Shown in pieces: positions 11,405-23,159 of a DNA stretch of 64,000 nucleotides. The DNA comes from Siphonodentalium dalli (Eukaryota; Mollusca; Scaphopoda; Gadilida; Siphonodentaliidae): contig CP136066.1 in the NCBI GenBank assembly GCA_032622095.1, positions 184,610,716 to 184,674,715 on the forward strand, given 5' to 3'. Position numbers and translations under genes: made by a program. Below the pieces are notes generated by a model, which was not told where the DNA came from, did no database searches, and saw only the letters and a program-made list of their open reading frames with translations. How positions within the stretch are numbered: position 1 is the first letter of the stretch; each line of letters opens with the position of its first letter.

Positions 11405-11645
11405 AATATATTTTAAAATATCGAAGATAAAAAATAGTGTTATATTGTAGCTACATGTAGAAGTCGGGAACCATCACTACATCTATTCACATCAAATATG
11501 AACACTGGGACAATTCGGATATACTGTACTGCCCTAAATAAATGACTCATTAAATGGGGTGTCTCCTCAGTTAAACTGCGTTAGTCTTTAAACAGGGTTA
11601 TAAACCCCAAGACAACCAGAAGATTGTGTGGTTAAGGACATATTA

Positions 11646-11859
11646 CAGTAATGCCCAAAGTAATTGACCACTTAACCTCAGCAGAATTATGGGTAATTTT
11701 TCAGGATTTAGTCGGAAATATGGCTTGTTGCCATTCATCGGAAAGCTCTCGCCGAGAGCTTTGCGATGAATGGCAACAAGCCATATTTCCGACTAAATCC
11801 TGAAAAGTTACCCATAATTCTACTGTGGTTAAAGGAGTCGATTACTTAGGGCATTACTG
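11646..11859. mobile_element. Tc1/mariner-type palindromic MITE, copy 3
   Basis: TA (11644-11645), CAGTAATGCCCAAAGTAAT...GGGCATTACTG, TA (11860-11861). The two arms pair along about 100 bp, meeting at GGAAAGCTCTCGCCGAGAGCTTTG. A related, shorter TGTACTGCCCTAAATAA...GTGGTTAAGGAC segment sits directly before it (about 11528-11640). Confidence 0.8.
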
Positions 11860-12061
11860 TACTTAGGGCAGTACAGTATGAAGAAACTATTTTATTTGAA
11901 TTCTCTGTTCTTTCATGTATGTACACTAATAAGTTATTCATTACTATATGATGTTATCATGTTAATATTTTTGAATATGTAAATAGAGTTATAATCTGAT
12001 CAGTTTATATTCCTCATGTGTTTTTGCCCTGCAATGAGGGAGTAACTCACTGGGACCCCTT

Positions 12062-12239
12062 GATCTTATACCAATCATAAATATCGCGTAAATACAAATG
12101 TAGTATGCTATTGTCAACTTCGTATGCTTTGTTATGTAAACAAAAGCCAAAATGTTACAGAACCTTGTTTTCGTTTGCAAAACGTACAAACTTGACAATA
12201 ACATACTATTTTCACGATATTTATGATTGGTATAAGATT
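12062..12239. repeat. Foldback repeat, 178 bp
   Basis: TCTTATACCAATCATAAATA (left) is repeated inverted as TATTTATGATTGGTATAAGA (right). Pairing continues imperfectly inward through GTATGCTATTGTCAACTT and the matching AAGTTTGTACG. Probably another MITE. Confidence 0.7.
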
Positions 12240-12379
12240 AAAATATGTCTATATTTCAATATTCTTTCTGTGTATGGCTTTTTAACTCAACTTTACTTGT
12301 AAAGTTTGAGCATTTGCCATGACTTGGTATCCGTCGTCCGTGTGTGCGTGTGTCTGGAGACGTCCGTCAACAATTTCCA

Positions 12380-13290
12380 TTAGCACGGGCTACAGGTCGT
12401 ACCTTTGGTCAGATCATTATGAAATTTGTCATGGTTGTTGACATTTACATGTAGATGGGAACGAGTCATTTTGGGGTCATTTGGCCAAAAACATGGCCGG
12501 TGGTGCATGGCCATTTTGGATTTCAAAATGCAACGCATTAGCACAGGCTACAGGCCGTACTGTTTGTCTGATCATTATGAAATTGGTCATCGATGTTAAC
12601 ATTGACAGTGTAGATGGGAATGAGTCATTCGGCAAAAAACATGGCCACCGGCAGCCATCTTGAATTTTACTCTTTGCATGACTAAATCCTTTGGAACGGG
12701 CTACAGGTCGTACGTTTCGTCGTATCATGTAGATGGGAACGAGTCATTTTGGGGTCATTCGGCAGAAAACATGGCCGTCAGCAGCCGTCTTGTATTTCAA
12801 AATTCAATCCATTAGCACGGGCTACAGGCCAGAGTGTTCATCTGATCTTCATGAAATTTGTCGTGCATGTTAATATTGACATGTAGATGGGAACGAGTCA
12901 TTTTGGGGTCATTCTGCCATAAAACATGGCCACCGGCAGCCATCTTGGATTTTACTCTTTGCATGACTAAATCCTTTGGCATGGGCTACAGGTCGTACAT
13001 TTGCTCGGATCATTTTTAAATTTGTCATTTGACATTGACATGTAGATGGGAACGAATCATTTTGGGGTCATTTGGCCATAAAACATGGCCACCGACATCC
13101 ATCTTGGATTTTACTCTTTGCATGACCAAATCCTTGGCAAGGGCTACAGGTCCTACCTTTGTCGGATCATCATGACATTTGTAATGGATGTTAACATTGA
13201 CATGTATATGGGAACGAGTCATTTTGGGTATGCGGCAAAAAAACATGACCGCCAGCTGCCATCTTGGATTTCAAAATTCAATTCATCATT
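12380..13290 (+). repeat. Tandem array of about 155-bp units
   Basis: At least five or six diverged units, each reading in order GGGCTACAGGTCGTAC, GATCATNATGAAATTTGTCA, TTAACATTGACATGTAGATG, GGGAACGAGTCATTTTGGGG, AAACATGGCC, CAGCCATCTTGGATTT. Further units occur at about 15030-15690, and diverged units in the opposite orientation at 35150-36200. Short open frames here are chance products of the repeat. Confidence 0.85.
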
Positions 13291-13374
13291 CCATTTATTG
13301 CTCATCACAAAAATTTAACTTCTTCGCAAAGTTGAGCTACAGTGTCATGGTCAATCATTTTTAATGGGTGTGAC

Positions 13375-13960
13375 CCACCACGAAGGCCATCCCCGCAGGA
13401 GGTTTGGGTCATATAGCCGAGGGCTCAGTCTGTCTGTCCGTCCGTTCGCAATATCATTTTGTAACTTTGGTGTAAATTATCGGATTTCGTTGTCCTTGGC
13501 ATGTTGATAGCAAATAATAGGGGAAAGGACACCCACATACTACTTAGTTTCGTCCATTAATTTTTACCTGAGTTACGGGCCTTTTTTGACTTGGAAATTT
13601 GTACATTTTGTGTCCGCACACATATTTCATCAGCTTGTAAATCTGGTGTTAATTATCCTTGGGCATGGTGATAGTATAGCTTTGGGAATGGATACAAACA
13701 TAGTACGGGTATTTCCATTATTTTTTACCAGAGTTATGACCCTTGTTTAACTTCGGGATTTTTCTGAATTTTCCGTCCATTTCCGATTTTTTGGTTGTGC
13801 TTTGGTGCGTTGGGTATATGATGCCCACTTACTATGGGGCTCGTCCGTTCATTGTTACCAGAGTTATGGTCCTTTATGGACTTAGAATTATATTGGATTT
13901 TCACTCTGTACAGACTTTTTCCATAGTAATCCCAGTCGCAAAGGACATATTTGAATGTTA
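13375..13960 (+). repeat. Dispersed GTCTGTCCGTCC repeat with three internal units
   Basis: CTGTCTGTCCGTCCGTTCGC is followed by three diverged units each ending in a GAGTTA(C/T)GGNCCTT... block (about 13567, 13733, 13860). Related to 2935-3145. Confidence 0.6.
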
Positions 13961-14116
13961 GTTGGTAGACTAATAGACAAGGATTTATCGAGGGATACTG
14001 ACAAGTTTGTTTATGTATCTTTACCCGAGTTATTGCACTAGTGGGAAATAGAAAGATTCTCCATCTTTGCTTCACATTTAGTACAAGTAGCCTTGACCTA
14101 ATGTGTCTTATCATTT

Positions 14117-14504
14117 GCAGAATGAGGTCATCAGACGGTCAATATAGTGACGCTATCCCACACAGCGGGCCAGCGTAACCAAATTCACCCTATGTGAACC
14201 TCATTCTGCTGAGGCCTCAACTGCTATGGGAGACAATTGATCAGTTGTTCCCCAGTTGAAGTGGGGTGATGTGCGCCCATTAGTCACCCCGATTATTCAT
14301 TTTATCTTCTGCAAATTAGGGGATATAGAAACGGAACAGAAGGGAAAAAGTAACTGAAAACATTGTTAATTTGACACCTGCGATACTTCCCAGAAGGTAG
14401 GGCCTAAGCAGAATGATGTCCACAGAGGGTGAATTTAGTGATGCTATCTAGCCCACTGTTTGGGGTAGCATCACAACACTCACTCTATGGGGACCTCATT
14501 CTGC
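14117..14504 (-). mobile_element. MITE with GCAGAATGAGGTC TIRs, copy 2
   Basis: Exact inverted ends GCAGAATGAGGTC... and ...GGACCTCATTCTGC. The body is the reverse complement of 7524-7916. Each end carries its own small palindrome around GATGCTATC/TAGCATCAC. Confidence 0.8.
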
Positions 14505-15029
14505 TAATGACAGACACACTATTTCAAGGCTTGGTTGAGATTTAGGAAATAACAAATTTTCCATCCATACAAATATTTAGTATTGCCCAATCTCTAAACT
14601 GAACGTTGGTGGCACCACAGGAGCTTGGAATTTGGTCAAAACCACTCTTTTATTGGCGGAACCACCACCCGGGACCAAAGGTCACAGAAGGAACGAAACA
14701 GAAAATTGTTGCCACCTATTTTGAACTCAACTGTATTCCTACAAAAAATATATTTTCACTAAAAACTTTTGGTACCTCTTACACCTTAGATGCCAATCTA
14801 CAACATTCCATAGGTATATTTTTCCAGTTCTTCGAAAACCTCACTTTATTTCGGTAATGTATTGTAAATTCACCAACGAACACAAATCTGCGACACCTAC
14901 ATCACCCGTTCTAGAATCTGAGTAGCGGAACTGGTACCAAAATATGCGGAAACTTTAAAACTATGATCCGGAGACGGATAGCATGAAAGTACCGTTTATA
15001 ATTTCGAACATAGCTGCTGATTACATGTT

Positions 15030-15690
15030 TATTACATGACCGTACCGATGCACTGATCATCATGAACTTTTTGATGGATGATAACATTGGCGTCTAGATG
15101 GGAACGAATTATTTTGGGCTCATTTGCATAAAAACATGGCCACTGGCAGCCATCGTGGATTTAAGTGATAATACTAGATAAATCTTAATCAATTACACAG
15201 CCTAGAGCCTGTGTCGATGCTCCTATATCATCACGAAATTGTTCATCGATCATGACATTGATATATAGACGACACCGAGTCATTTTGGGCTTATTTGCAT
15301 GAAAAAAATGGCCGCCAACAGCCATCTTGGATTTCAAAATTGCATCATTTAGCACCGTGGGCAAGAGGTCGCAGTGTTGGTCCGATCATAATTAAATTTG
15401 TCACGGAGGTTGACATTGACATATAGATGGGAACGAGTCATTTTGCTGTGAATTCTCAAAGAAACATGGCCGCCGTCGGATTTCAGCGACAACACCGCAT
15501 ATATAATTAGATCAACAACACTGTCTAGAGCCAAGGCCTATGTCGATGAACCGATCATCGTTAAATTGTTCATGGGTCATGCATGACATTGGTATCAAAA
15601 TGAGAACGAATCATTGCTAGAGACTGTAACATTGGTGCGATCGTCGTGTAATTAGTCATAGAAACATGGCCGCCGTCGGATTTCAGTCAC
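15030..15690 (+). repeat. Diverged units of the 155-bp repeat
   Basis: Several copies of GATCATNANGAAATT, TGACATTGACATATAGATGG, GAACGAGTCATTTTG, AAACATGGCCGCC and CAGCCATCTTGGATTT. Same family as 12380-13290. Confidence 0.75.
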
Positions 15691-15729
15691 TCGTTTCATC
15701 GACCATGAAAGTTACGCCGATGGCGTCAT

Positions 15730-16186
15730 TGTCACAAGACTCCGGTCAGTGACGGTCACATTCGTATCCAGTGTAGCCAGCTTATTTCACCGGCGATCAC
15801 ATTCGTAGTCAGCTTTTCTAATTCGTGGTGTATATTACCCGAAATATGACGTCATCACGTTCGTGACTAAAATGTCGACGTCATGCTCCAAAACTGACTT
15901 CGTTTATCAACTTATATTGGAATATAATTCGAGCATTCCAACGACATTGATCCGAAACATCAGGTTATAAATGAACTTATATCAAAACTAAATTCAAGTT
16001 GTTTTCATCCATCAACTCAGAAAAATTAGATTAACCTGATCGTGTTCATTGAGGCTCGCCTGAATATGAAAAGCTGGCTACAAATGTGATCGCCATATAG
16101 AAAAGCTGGCTACATTTGTGATCGATTAAAAAACCTGGCTACGAATGTGATCGGATCGCGTAGCCTTGTGACAGTGACCCCATCAT
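15730..16186. mobile_element. MITE with repeated subterminal motif
   Basis: Ends GTCATTGTCACAAG and CTTGTGACAGTGAC are inverted. Inside each end the motif AGCTGGCTACAAATGTGATC (or its complement) is repeated two or three times (about 15755-15810 inverted; about 16070-16155 direct), facing inward. Confidence 0.65.
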
Positions 16187-17859
16187 CGAAAGTTACATTA
16201 AGTAATGTTTTAAATATTTTTTTGGTATTTTTGATTTTGAGAAAAACAATGCCGATGGTGGCTAGCTGTCTTCAATTTAAAAAATGAATTTCCAATTCAT
16301 GAGCACAGGCTATATAATCATATGCATAAAGCCATTCTTTGAGAGTTTTGGTGCTGATTCGTTACGACACACGAGTCACGAGTGACGTATACTATTTATA
16401 GATCCTGGTACCGGTACAGTTGACAATACTTATAGTTGCTTATTAAATAAAATTTATGTTAGCGAGTTTATCACTAACTCAAATTTATAAACTAGTTATT
16501 CGGTAAACCAGTTTGTATTATATACAACTTGCAAACGCACAAATAAAACGTATACTGTGAAGAATACGCAGGTTAATTTTGTGCTCTTACATTAAAGAAT
16601 CTTATTACATTTTGTTACTGTATTTGGCATATTAATGGCGAGTTTTTGTACCCTACATTGACAAATTTGAATTTCGCGAAACTAAACACTCGTTCTATAT
16701 ATGCATGGCCAATATCGTTACCTAACTCAAGAAAAATGTCTTCTCTCATCAACTAAGACATATATTTGTTCTAGTAAAAAACAGCATTTGATGTGGAAAT
16801 AATTAAGATATTCTGGCAACGAATCTGCACCAAAACGCACAAAGGAATCGCTTCATGCATATAGGCATATATACCAGGCCTCCCCGTGAGTCTATATATC
16901 TTTTTCTTCTACTTCGTGATATTCGACCAGTAATCAGTTGGTTGATTACTATTACTATTATATGATGGATATTTTAGGCCTATACAACGGAGCGCGACAC
17001 AAGCTCCTATGAGAGAGAGAGGGAGCTAGAGAGTTTTGGTTCCTGTATGACCAATCATTGCAACCAGTAGCATTACAAAGTCAAGTAGTACATATAGGCC
17101 TACCTGTACATAACGAACATAAAACAAGAAGAAAAAAACAATACCAGGTGGTCGTGCCATAAATAGAAATAAATTAAATATGAAATATATGTACAAATTA
17201 CCATTCAGTCTAATGAAGAACAGCAGACACAGAAAAATACAGAAAATTTCAGGAAAATGCACAAAACATCAGGATTAGATCTTCAAAAACGAGCATAGTA
17301 TGACGCAAACATAAACAGATTTAAGTTTTCTGGCGCCTAAGTTCGAAAACCGCACGCACTTTCAAATATTTTTGAATTTCGCGGGCTTTAAATTTAGGTT
17401 TCGATTTTATTTCGTTCCGACTTTGTTATTCCGTAAAAATGGTTTTGTGCCATTTGTCATTCAGATTCCAGAACGGGTGATGTAGGTGTCGCAGATTTGT
17501 GTTCGTTGGTGAATTTACAATACATTACCAAAATAAAGTGAGGTTTTCGAAGAACTGGAAAAATATACCTATGGAATGTTGTAGATTGGCATCTAAGGTG
17601 TAAGAGGTACCAAAAGTTTTTAGTGAAAATATATGTTTTGTAGGAATACAGTTGAGTTCAAAATAGATGGCAACAATTTTCTGTTTCGTTCCTTCCGTGA
17701 CCTTTGGTCCCGGGTGGTGGTTCCGCCAATAAAAGAGTGGTTTTGACCAAATTCCAAGCCCCTGTGGTGGCACACGCCATGCTTGGCGTTGCACTTGCTT
17801 GAAATGTACTTGCTATGGTTAATTGCAACATCTATTAACCCTTTTAGCTTCCACAATTT

Positions 17860-18130
17860 ATTATGAAGTCTCCGGTGGAGCTTTTGTCATCACTCCTCGT
17901 CAGTCGTCCGTCCATCCATCCATCCGTCCGTCAACACCATATCCAGAACCGCAAGTCAGAATTGCGTCATATTTGGTGTGGATGGTCCATATATATGTGA
18001 CTGGGATTCAGATTTGTTTACCAGGTTCACCAGTTCAAAAAGTGGCGGGGCCTTGGACATAACTCGTTCCTTCCAAAATAATGCTTACAACATCTTCTCA
18101 GGAACCATCGGGGCAAGCCATTTAGCTTAT
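17860..18130 (+). repeat. Dispersed GTCCGTCCATCC-type repeat
   Basis: CAGTCGTCCGTCCATCCATC, then ATATCCAGAACCGCAAG and GTGACTGGGATTCAGATTTG. The last motif recurs at 18150, so part of the unit is duplicated. Confidence 0.5.
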
Positions 18131-18199
18131 ATATTTGGTTTATATAGAGGGTGACTGGGATTCAGATTTGTTCAAATGCATGTGGTCACGGGTCATATA

Positions 18200-18401
18200 C
18201 AGTAATGCCCTAAGTAATCGACCCCATAACCACAGCAGAATTATGGGTAATTTTTCAGGATTTAGTCGGAAATATGGCTTATTGCCATTCATCGGAAAGC
18301 TCTCCCCCGAGAGCTTTCCGATGAATGGCAACAAGCCATATTTCCGACTAAATCCTGAAAAGTTACCCATAATTCTGCTGTGGTTATGGAGTCGATTACT
18401 G
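18200..18401. mobile_element. Tc1/mariner-type palindromic MITE, copy 4
   Basis: TA-CAGTAATGCCCTAAGTAAT... to ...GAGTCGATTACTG-TA. The right arm lacks the GGGCATT block just inside the end; otherwise it is a near-perfect palindrome around CTCTCCCCCGAGAG (18299-18312). Confidence 0.8.
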
Positions 18402-18732
18402 TAGGGGAGAAACCAGGGACATATCTATTTTCCTCCATAGTAATAATATGTCTTCTCCAGAACCGCAAGACCTAGTGACTCTTTGCTCAATTGTTTGTTA
18501 TATTAATTTTTTGAAAACTTAACGCAGACTGAATCCGGAAAATGAAAGTATTTCAAAATCCGTAGCGAAATACCTTAGTTATTATCGCTTGATATACTTT
18601 ATACTATTTTGCTTTTGACATGCCACAGTTCGTGGACTTTGAATACGATTTGGTCGTCCTGGGGTGTGGTGGTAATTAACCCTAAAATGTATCCCTACCG
18701 AATCGAACTGAACATTTAGCTGTGTTGTCAAC

Positions 18733-18815
18733 GGTTGCTCAGTTGGTTAGGAACATAATTCATTGACTGTCATAAATCATCCAGCGCTACCACGCTGGTT
18801 CGATCAATGTGACAT
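18733..18815 (+). repeat. tRNA-like sequence, probably a SINE head or tRNA pseudogene
   Basis: GGTTGCTCAGTTGGTTAGGA resembles a tRNA A box, and GCTGGTTCGATCAATG, about 55 bases on, resembles a B box with its T arm. The stems do not close cleanly into an acceptor stem, so I do not call a functional tRNA. Confidence 0.35.
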
Positions 18816-19456
18816 AAAGCCATTCAATATATCTTATGTTGAAGTGTCAACGCAAGTCAAGCGACAGATCACGCAGCGCCTATTTACCTTCACACGAAGA
18901 GGAAGACACCCATACACACTAAACCCATTTGATATCGATACCATGAAAGTATATCTGATGTCATAGAATACGACATCATCTAGTTGCAATTTATTATTTT
19001 TTCCACGAACACTTTACAGTATTGTTACTAAGCGTGTTACTATAAATATTGCTTCCCACCAAACTGTCCCAATTGCTTGAAGCTATGGGTCATTCAGAAA
19101 TCCGCCTATCTCTATGCATTCATCCACCCCCTATTCCCATTCATAATTCTACACTTCATACAACACAACATGAACACGAATTGTTTGAGTAAAATGTGGG
19201 AATAGTTTCTCATTTAGTTTTGTATTATTACAACGGCTTGCAGTTTTAAACGAGTGTAACATAGAAACTACAGCGAGGTTGGCTGATGTCAACACGATCT
19301 AGTTCCACTATGGGTATACACGATTAACTCATGAAGTACACTAGTTATAGTTACACCAACAGTTCAAATGTACACACGCATGAGTAGGGTGTATACCTGA
19401 GACTTATAGTGGGTGTAAGCAGTAATTACACAATTATACGTGGTATGATGAGTTTA
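18816..19456. other. Stretch without recognised features
   Basis: I see no gene, TIR pair or tandem structure here. Confidence 0.5.
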
Positions 19457-20655
19457 AAAGCCAATTATTCGAAACAACTTACTGAAACTCTGCAATGTGT
19501 TAGCGATCGCTAATCAATTAATATTTGAATTTTTTATTGTGAAATATACCCAACAATTCAACACCAGATTAGTCGTCCGTGTTTCATGTTCCTACATTGC
19601 TCGGATAGTCATGATTTAAATCAAGCATATGTTTCGATTCACTTTTCCACAATAGTATGATAGTGGTAACGCGGAATTTCATCAGGGAGCGGTGTGATAA
19701 ATAGATGGGCATAATATATGCCTATTTTAAATGTGAATGGCCTGATTTGTCGAGGCCAGTATCACCATTTCCATGGTCGTTCAAGATATGTGCCAATTGT
19801 ATAATACAGCATATTACATGCCACTTTAATGATTATTCTGAGCCCGGAATTTATAGATTCCATCAATTTAGATCGGGTGACTTGTGCTGCTCATTTATTA
19901 GAACAATTATATCAGTCATAGTTTGAACAAGCACAGTACATGCCTATTTTGTGCATTTTATATGCGGAATTATTTTGTATTTGCATATTATATGCAAATT
20001 TGAACAAGCACAGTATATGCCTATTTTGTGCATTTTATATGCGGAATTATTTTGTATTTGCATATTATATGCAAATTTGATGGCATAACCTGTCTATTCC
20101 AGCGCTTTCAAATATACCCAACAATTAAACACCAGATTATTCGTCTGCATTCCATGTTCCTACATTGCTCGGATAGTCATGATTTAAATTGAGCATATGT
20201 TTCGATTCACTTTTCCACTATAGTATGATAGTTGTAACGCGGAATTTCACCAGGTAACGGCGTGATAAATAGATGGGCATAATATATGCCTATTTTAAAT
20301 GTGAATGGCCTGATTTGTCGAGGCCAGTAGCACTATTTCCATGGTCGTTCACGGTATGTGTCAATTGTATAATACAGCATATTACATGACACTTTAATGA
20401 TTATTCTGAGCCCGGAATTTATAGATTCCATCAATTTAGATCGGGTGACTTGGTCTGCTCATTTATTAGAACAATTGTATCAGTCATAGTTTGAACAAGC
20501 ACAGTATATGCCTATTTTGTGCATTTTATATGCGGAATTATTTTGTATTTGCATATTATATGCAAATTTGAGTGGTATAACCTTCTGTGACAGCGCTTTC
20601 AAAGCCAACTTTACTGAAACTCTGCAATGTGTTAGCGATCGCGGATCAATTAATA
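19457..20655 (+). repeat. Direct tandem repeat, period about 570 bp
   Basis: AAATATACCCAACAATT at 19542 and 20110 each start a long similar unit (CATTGCTCGGATAGTCATGA, GATGGGCATAATATATGCCT, TTTATAGATTCCATCAATTT). A 77-bp block ending TTGCATATTATATGCAAATT is present twice in unit 1 (19925-20080) and once in unit 2. CTGAAACTCTGCAATGTGTT (about 19482 and 20610) marks a partial third unit. Confidence 0.85.
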
Positions 20656-20731
20656 TTAGCAGACACATGCATATCCCCGTTGTTTTTGGATCGACGCTAT
20701 TGTATTGTCAAATGGTGTTCTTGTGATTAAA

Positions 20732-21211
20732 GGTACTCAATCCGAACAGAGGGTCCCCATCTCAACATATTCCAACAACAACAATCCGATCAGAGGGTCC
20801 TATATTACTATTTCTTTGGCTTTGGGGGTAAAAAATATTTGATTCGAGTCGAGGAACCCATCAAACAAAGCTCAGAGTTATTAGATATTGATTTTTTTGA
20901 AATTTGTTATTTACTCGAGATGAGTACTAATAATTGCCTTCAACTGCCGTAATCTGCTCGGGATGTGTACACCAAAATATATTCAAACAGACAAGGATGG
21001 ATAACCCTAAAATCAAGTGGTAATAATAACGCAATTTTGACTGAGTTCTGGGCCAGAAAGTATTCCCGATAATGAAAAATAATAGATTTCTAAAATCGAT
21101 ATCTAACAAATCTGAGCTTTGACGGGTGACTTCCTCGACTCGAATCAAATATTTTTGACCCCAGAAGCCATTGAAATAGTAATTGAGAGGAGTTTTATCG
21201 GATTGAGTACC
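20732..21211. mobile_element. MITE with GGTACTCAATCCG TIRs
   Basis: Ends GGTACTCAATCCGA and TCGGATTGAGTACC. The similarity extends about 170 bp inward (ATATTTGATTCGAGTCGAGG on the left, its complement on the right). Flanked by ATTAA on both sides, within one base. No coding capacity. Confidence 0.8.
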
Positions 21212-21460
21212 ATTAATGCATATTAGGTATTAGCCTGCTTTTAATGAGACCATTAACATGGATACTGTAAAGTACAAAGTGTGTGTGTGTACTTCGCGAG
21301 GCGCTGTTCCAGATAGACTACATATAGTTACATACATATAAATCCCACAGCAATATACACCTTACACAAATGGAACACTATGAGGAATATAGGTACAAAT
21401 ATCACATTTGACGTGCATTATGTATTACATTACCAAGTTTGTTTATTGTTGATTGTATTT

Positions 21461-21811
21461 AAAGACATATTATGCACTTGTTCGGGTGCGTGAAACTGAT
21501 AAGTTATTATTCAGGCGCTATGCCAACTGGATAAATGGAACATTCTACTAACATAGCTGAAAAGTTGAAGCTAATCAACCGTATCATCGTCTGAAAAAAT
21601 CGTCTGCACTGCGCTCAATTGTAAATATTTACTACTTGATTCGGGACGCATCTATCGGCGATAAGCTAACGAAAACGATTTCGCCAACGAGCGTCACTGC
21701 ATATAATTAATATATAAGAATGACAGCATGTGTTGTCAATTTGGATATAGTATATGCAAACATTACTACCGTGAGCAAGATTATACTCCACTTCTATTTG
21801 GTCACTCTACC
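21461..21811 (+). repeat. 340-bp dispersed repeat, copy 2
   Basis: Same family and orientation as 3321-3661; see that entry for the shared blocks. Confidence 0.65.
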
Positions 21812-23150
21812 GGAGTGTTCACATCACTTTAATTTGTAGCGACCATATTAATTTGTTAAATACATGTTTTGATTGATGATTGAGATTTGAGTATGTGAAT
21901 TGCTTACCAAAGAACACGCTGTATACATTGGGACTGACTTCGGATATCCTACAGATGTCAAGGTTATTATTTAGGTTATTTACAGCAAGGGAAGATATCT
22001 TGATCTGGCATGAGTCATCTCTCTGTTCCGAAAGTGTCTGGCAGCCCACTGTATATGTCATGGTATTGGCTTATTATTTTACCTGTGTCTATACTTATGA
22101 TAAAAATTGATTTGTTCATATATTGCCAATATATAATGTAAGGTTTTAATAAAACATAGCTTTCCAAATAGAAAATTGACGTAATCTATTTGCTATCTTC
22201 ATACAATATAACAGCGTGATCAGATGAAGTGACACCCAGTATAGCTATAATTAGCAACCATACTAAGATTAAGACCTTTCGAAAATGCAGATCAGAATAA
22301 TGTTGATAGTTGCAAGAACAAATATATTGATGATTCAAAAAGAAGTGTGATGGTGTTGAAACCGTATGTTTTTTTTATTGATAGTATGATTGTTAAATAA
22401 TATCTACTTTTTTAAATGTCATTTTTCAATGACCCTTCGACGGAGGGGCAATGGGATATTGTCCCCATCAGAAGGTATCCTCCCGTTTGACAAAATCTGT
22501 AATACTGCACCTGCATGCACGATTCAATCCATCATACACATCGCTCAGATAGCGGCCGTATTATGAATCCCTCGGTAGAAATGCCTGTATACACGCACAT
22601 GAGACAGAGAGGGATGGCGATATGGGGCACTGGGGGATTAACTTTTCCACATTTGACCAAAACTTCCAGCAGTTAGAAATTCCATGGTTGACCCCTTATT
22701 AGTCGGAAAGGTTAGAAATAAAGTAGATTGAATTGTAATAATGGACTAATTTTGGAATTATGACAGATTTAATTATCACAAATTCACAATGCGACCTATA
22801 GTGGAGTCAAGGACCTGTGCTTCCATTTTTCAATTACGTCTTCCAGTTCGATAAATTTGGTACCAAAATTGAGGTATTCGGATGCAATAAATATGTACAA
22901 TATGTTATTCACAGCTATTTGAATGGTTTTGTTACATGAATGTCGCAACTTAGCATGGGTGCACCGTCGTTAGTTTTGTTGCGCCTACCAGACTATCTGA
23001 CATTTGTCAATGTAAGCTTTCAATCCTGACATAATTGTGAATGTGTCGAGAGCATGCACTCATTATTTGAGTAATTGTTCGTTACCATCCAGGATGTGAG
23101 TGTAGTGTCGTCAGCGTACTGATTAAAGTGATGTTCTGTACCGCCGAGGG
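21812..23150. other. Stretch without recognised features
   Basis: No gene or repeat that I can support. The open frames here are under 85 codons and show no coding character. Confidence 0.5.
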
Positions 23151-23159
23151 CGATGTCAT

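Larger units (their letters stand above)
14616..17766. mobile_element. 3.15-kb TIR element without transposase
   Basis: About 310-bp terminal inverted repeats at 14616-14927 and 17459-17766 start CACAGG(A/G)GCTTGGAATTTGG and are nearly identical: both can be read as the same peptide, with GIWSKPLFYWRNHHPGP at the outer end. A 7-bp GTGGCAC directly flanks both ends (14609-14615; 17767-17773), allowing for ambiguity from the end sequence. The interior has repeat units (15030-15690), a nested MITE (about 15730-16186) and no transposase frame. A long-TIR non-autonomous DNA element of unknown superfamily. Confidence 0.75.

Noticed and set aside
14606-14857. 83-codon frame shared with 17525-17794
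   Set aside because: It lies wholly within the two TIRs of a mobile element; the similarity is explained by the inverted repeat.
18135-18404. Frames on both strands reading NFSGFSRKYGLLPFIGKLS
   Set aside because: Coded by a palindromic MITE, hence mirror-like on both strands.
18733-18815. Functional tRNA gene
   Set aside because: A and B box-like words are present but the acceptor stem does not close; kept only as tRNA-like repeat.
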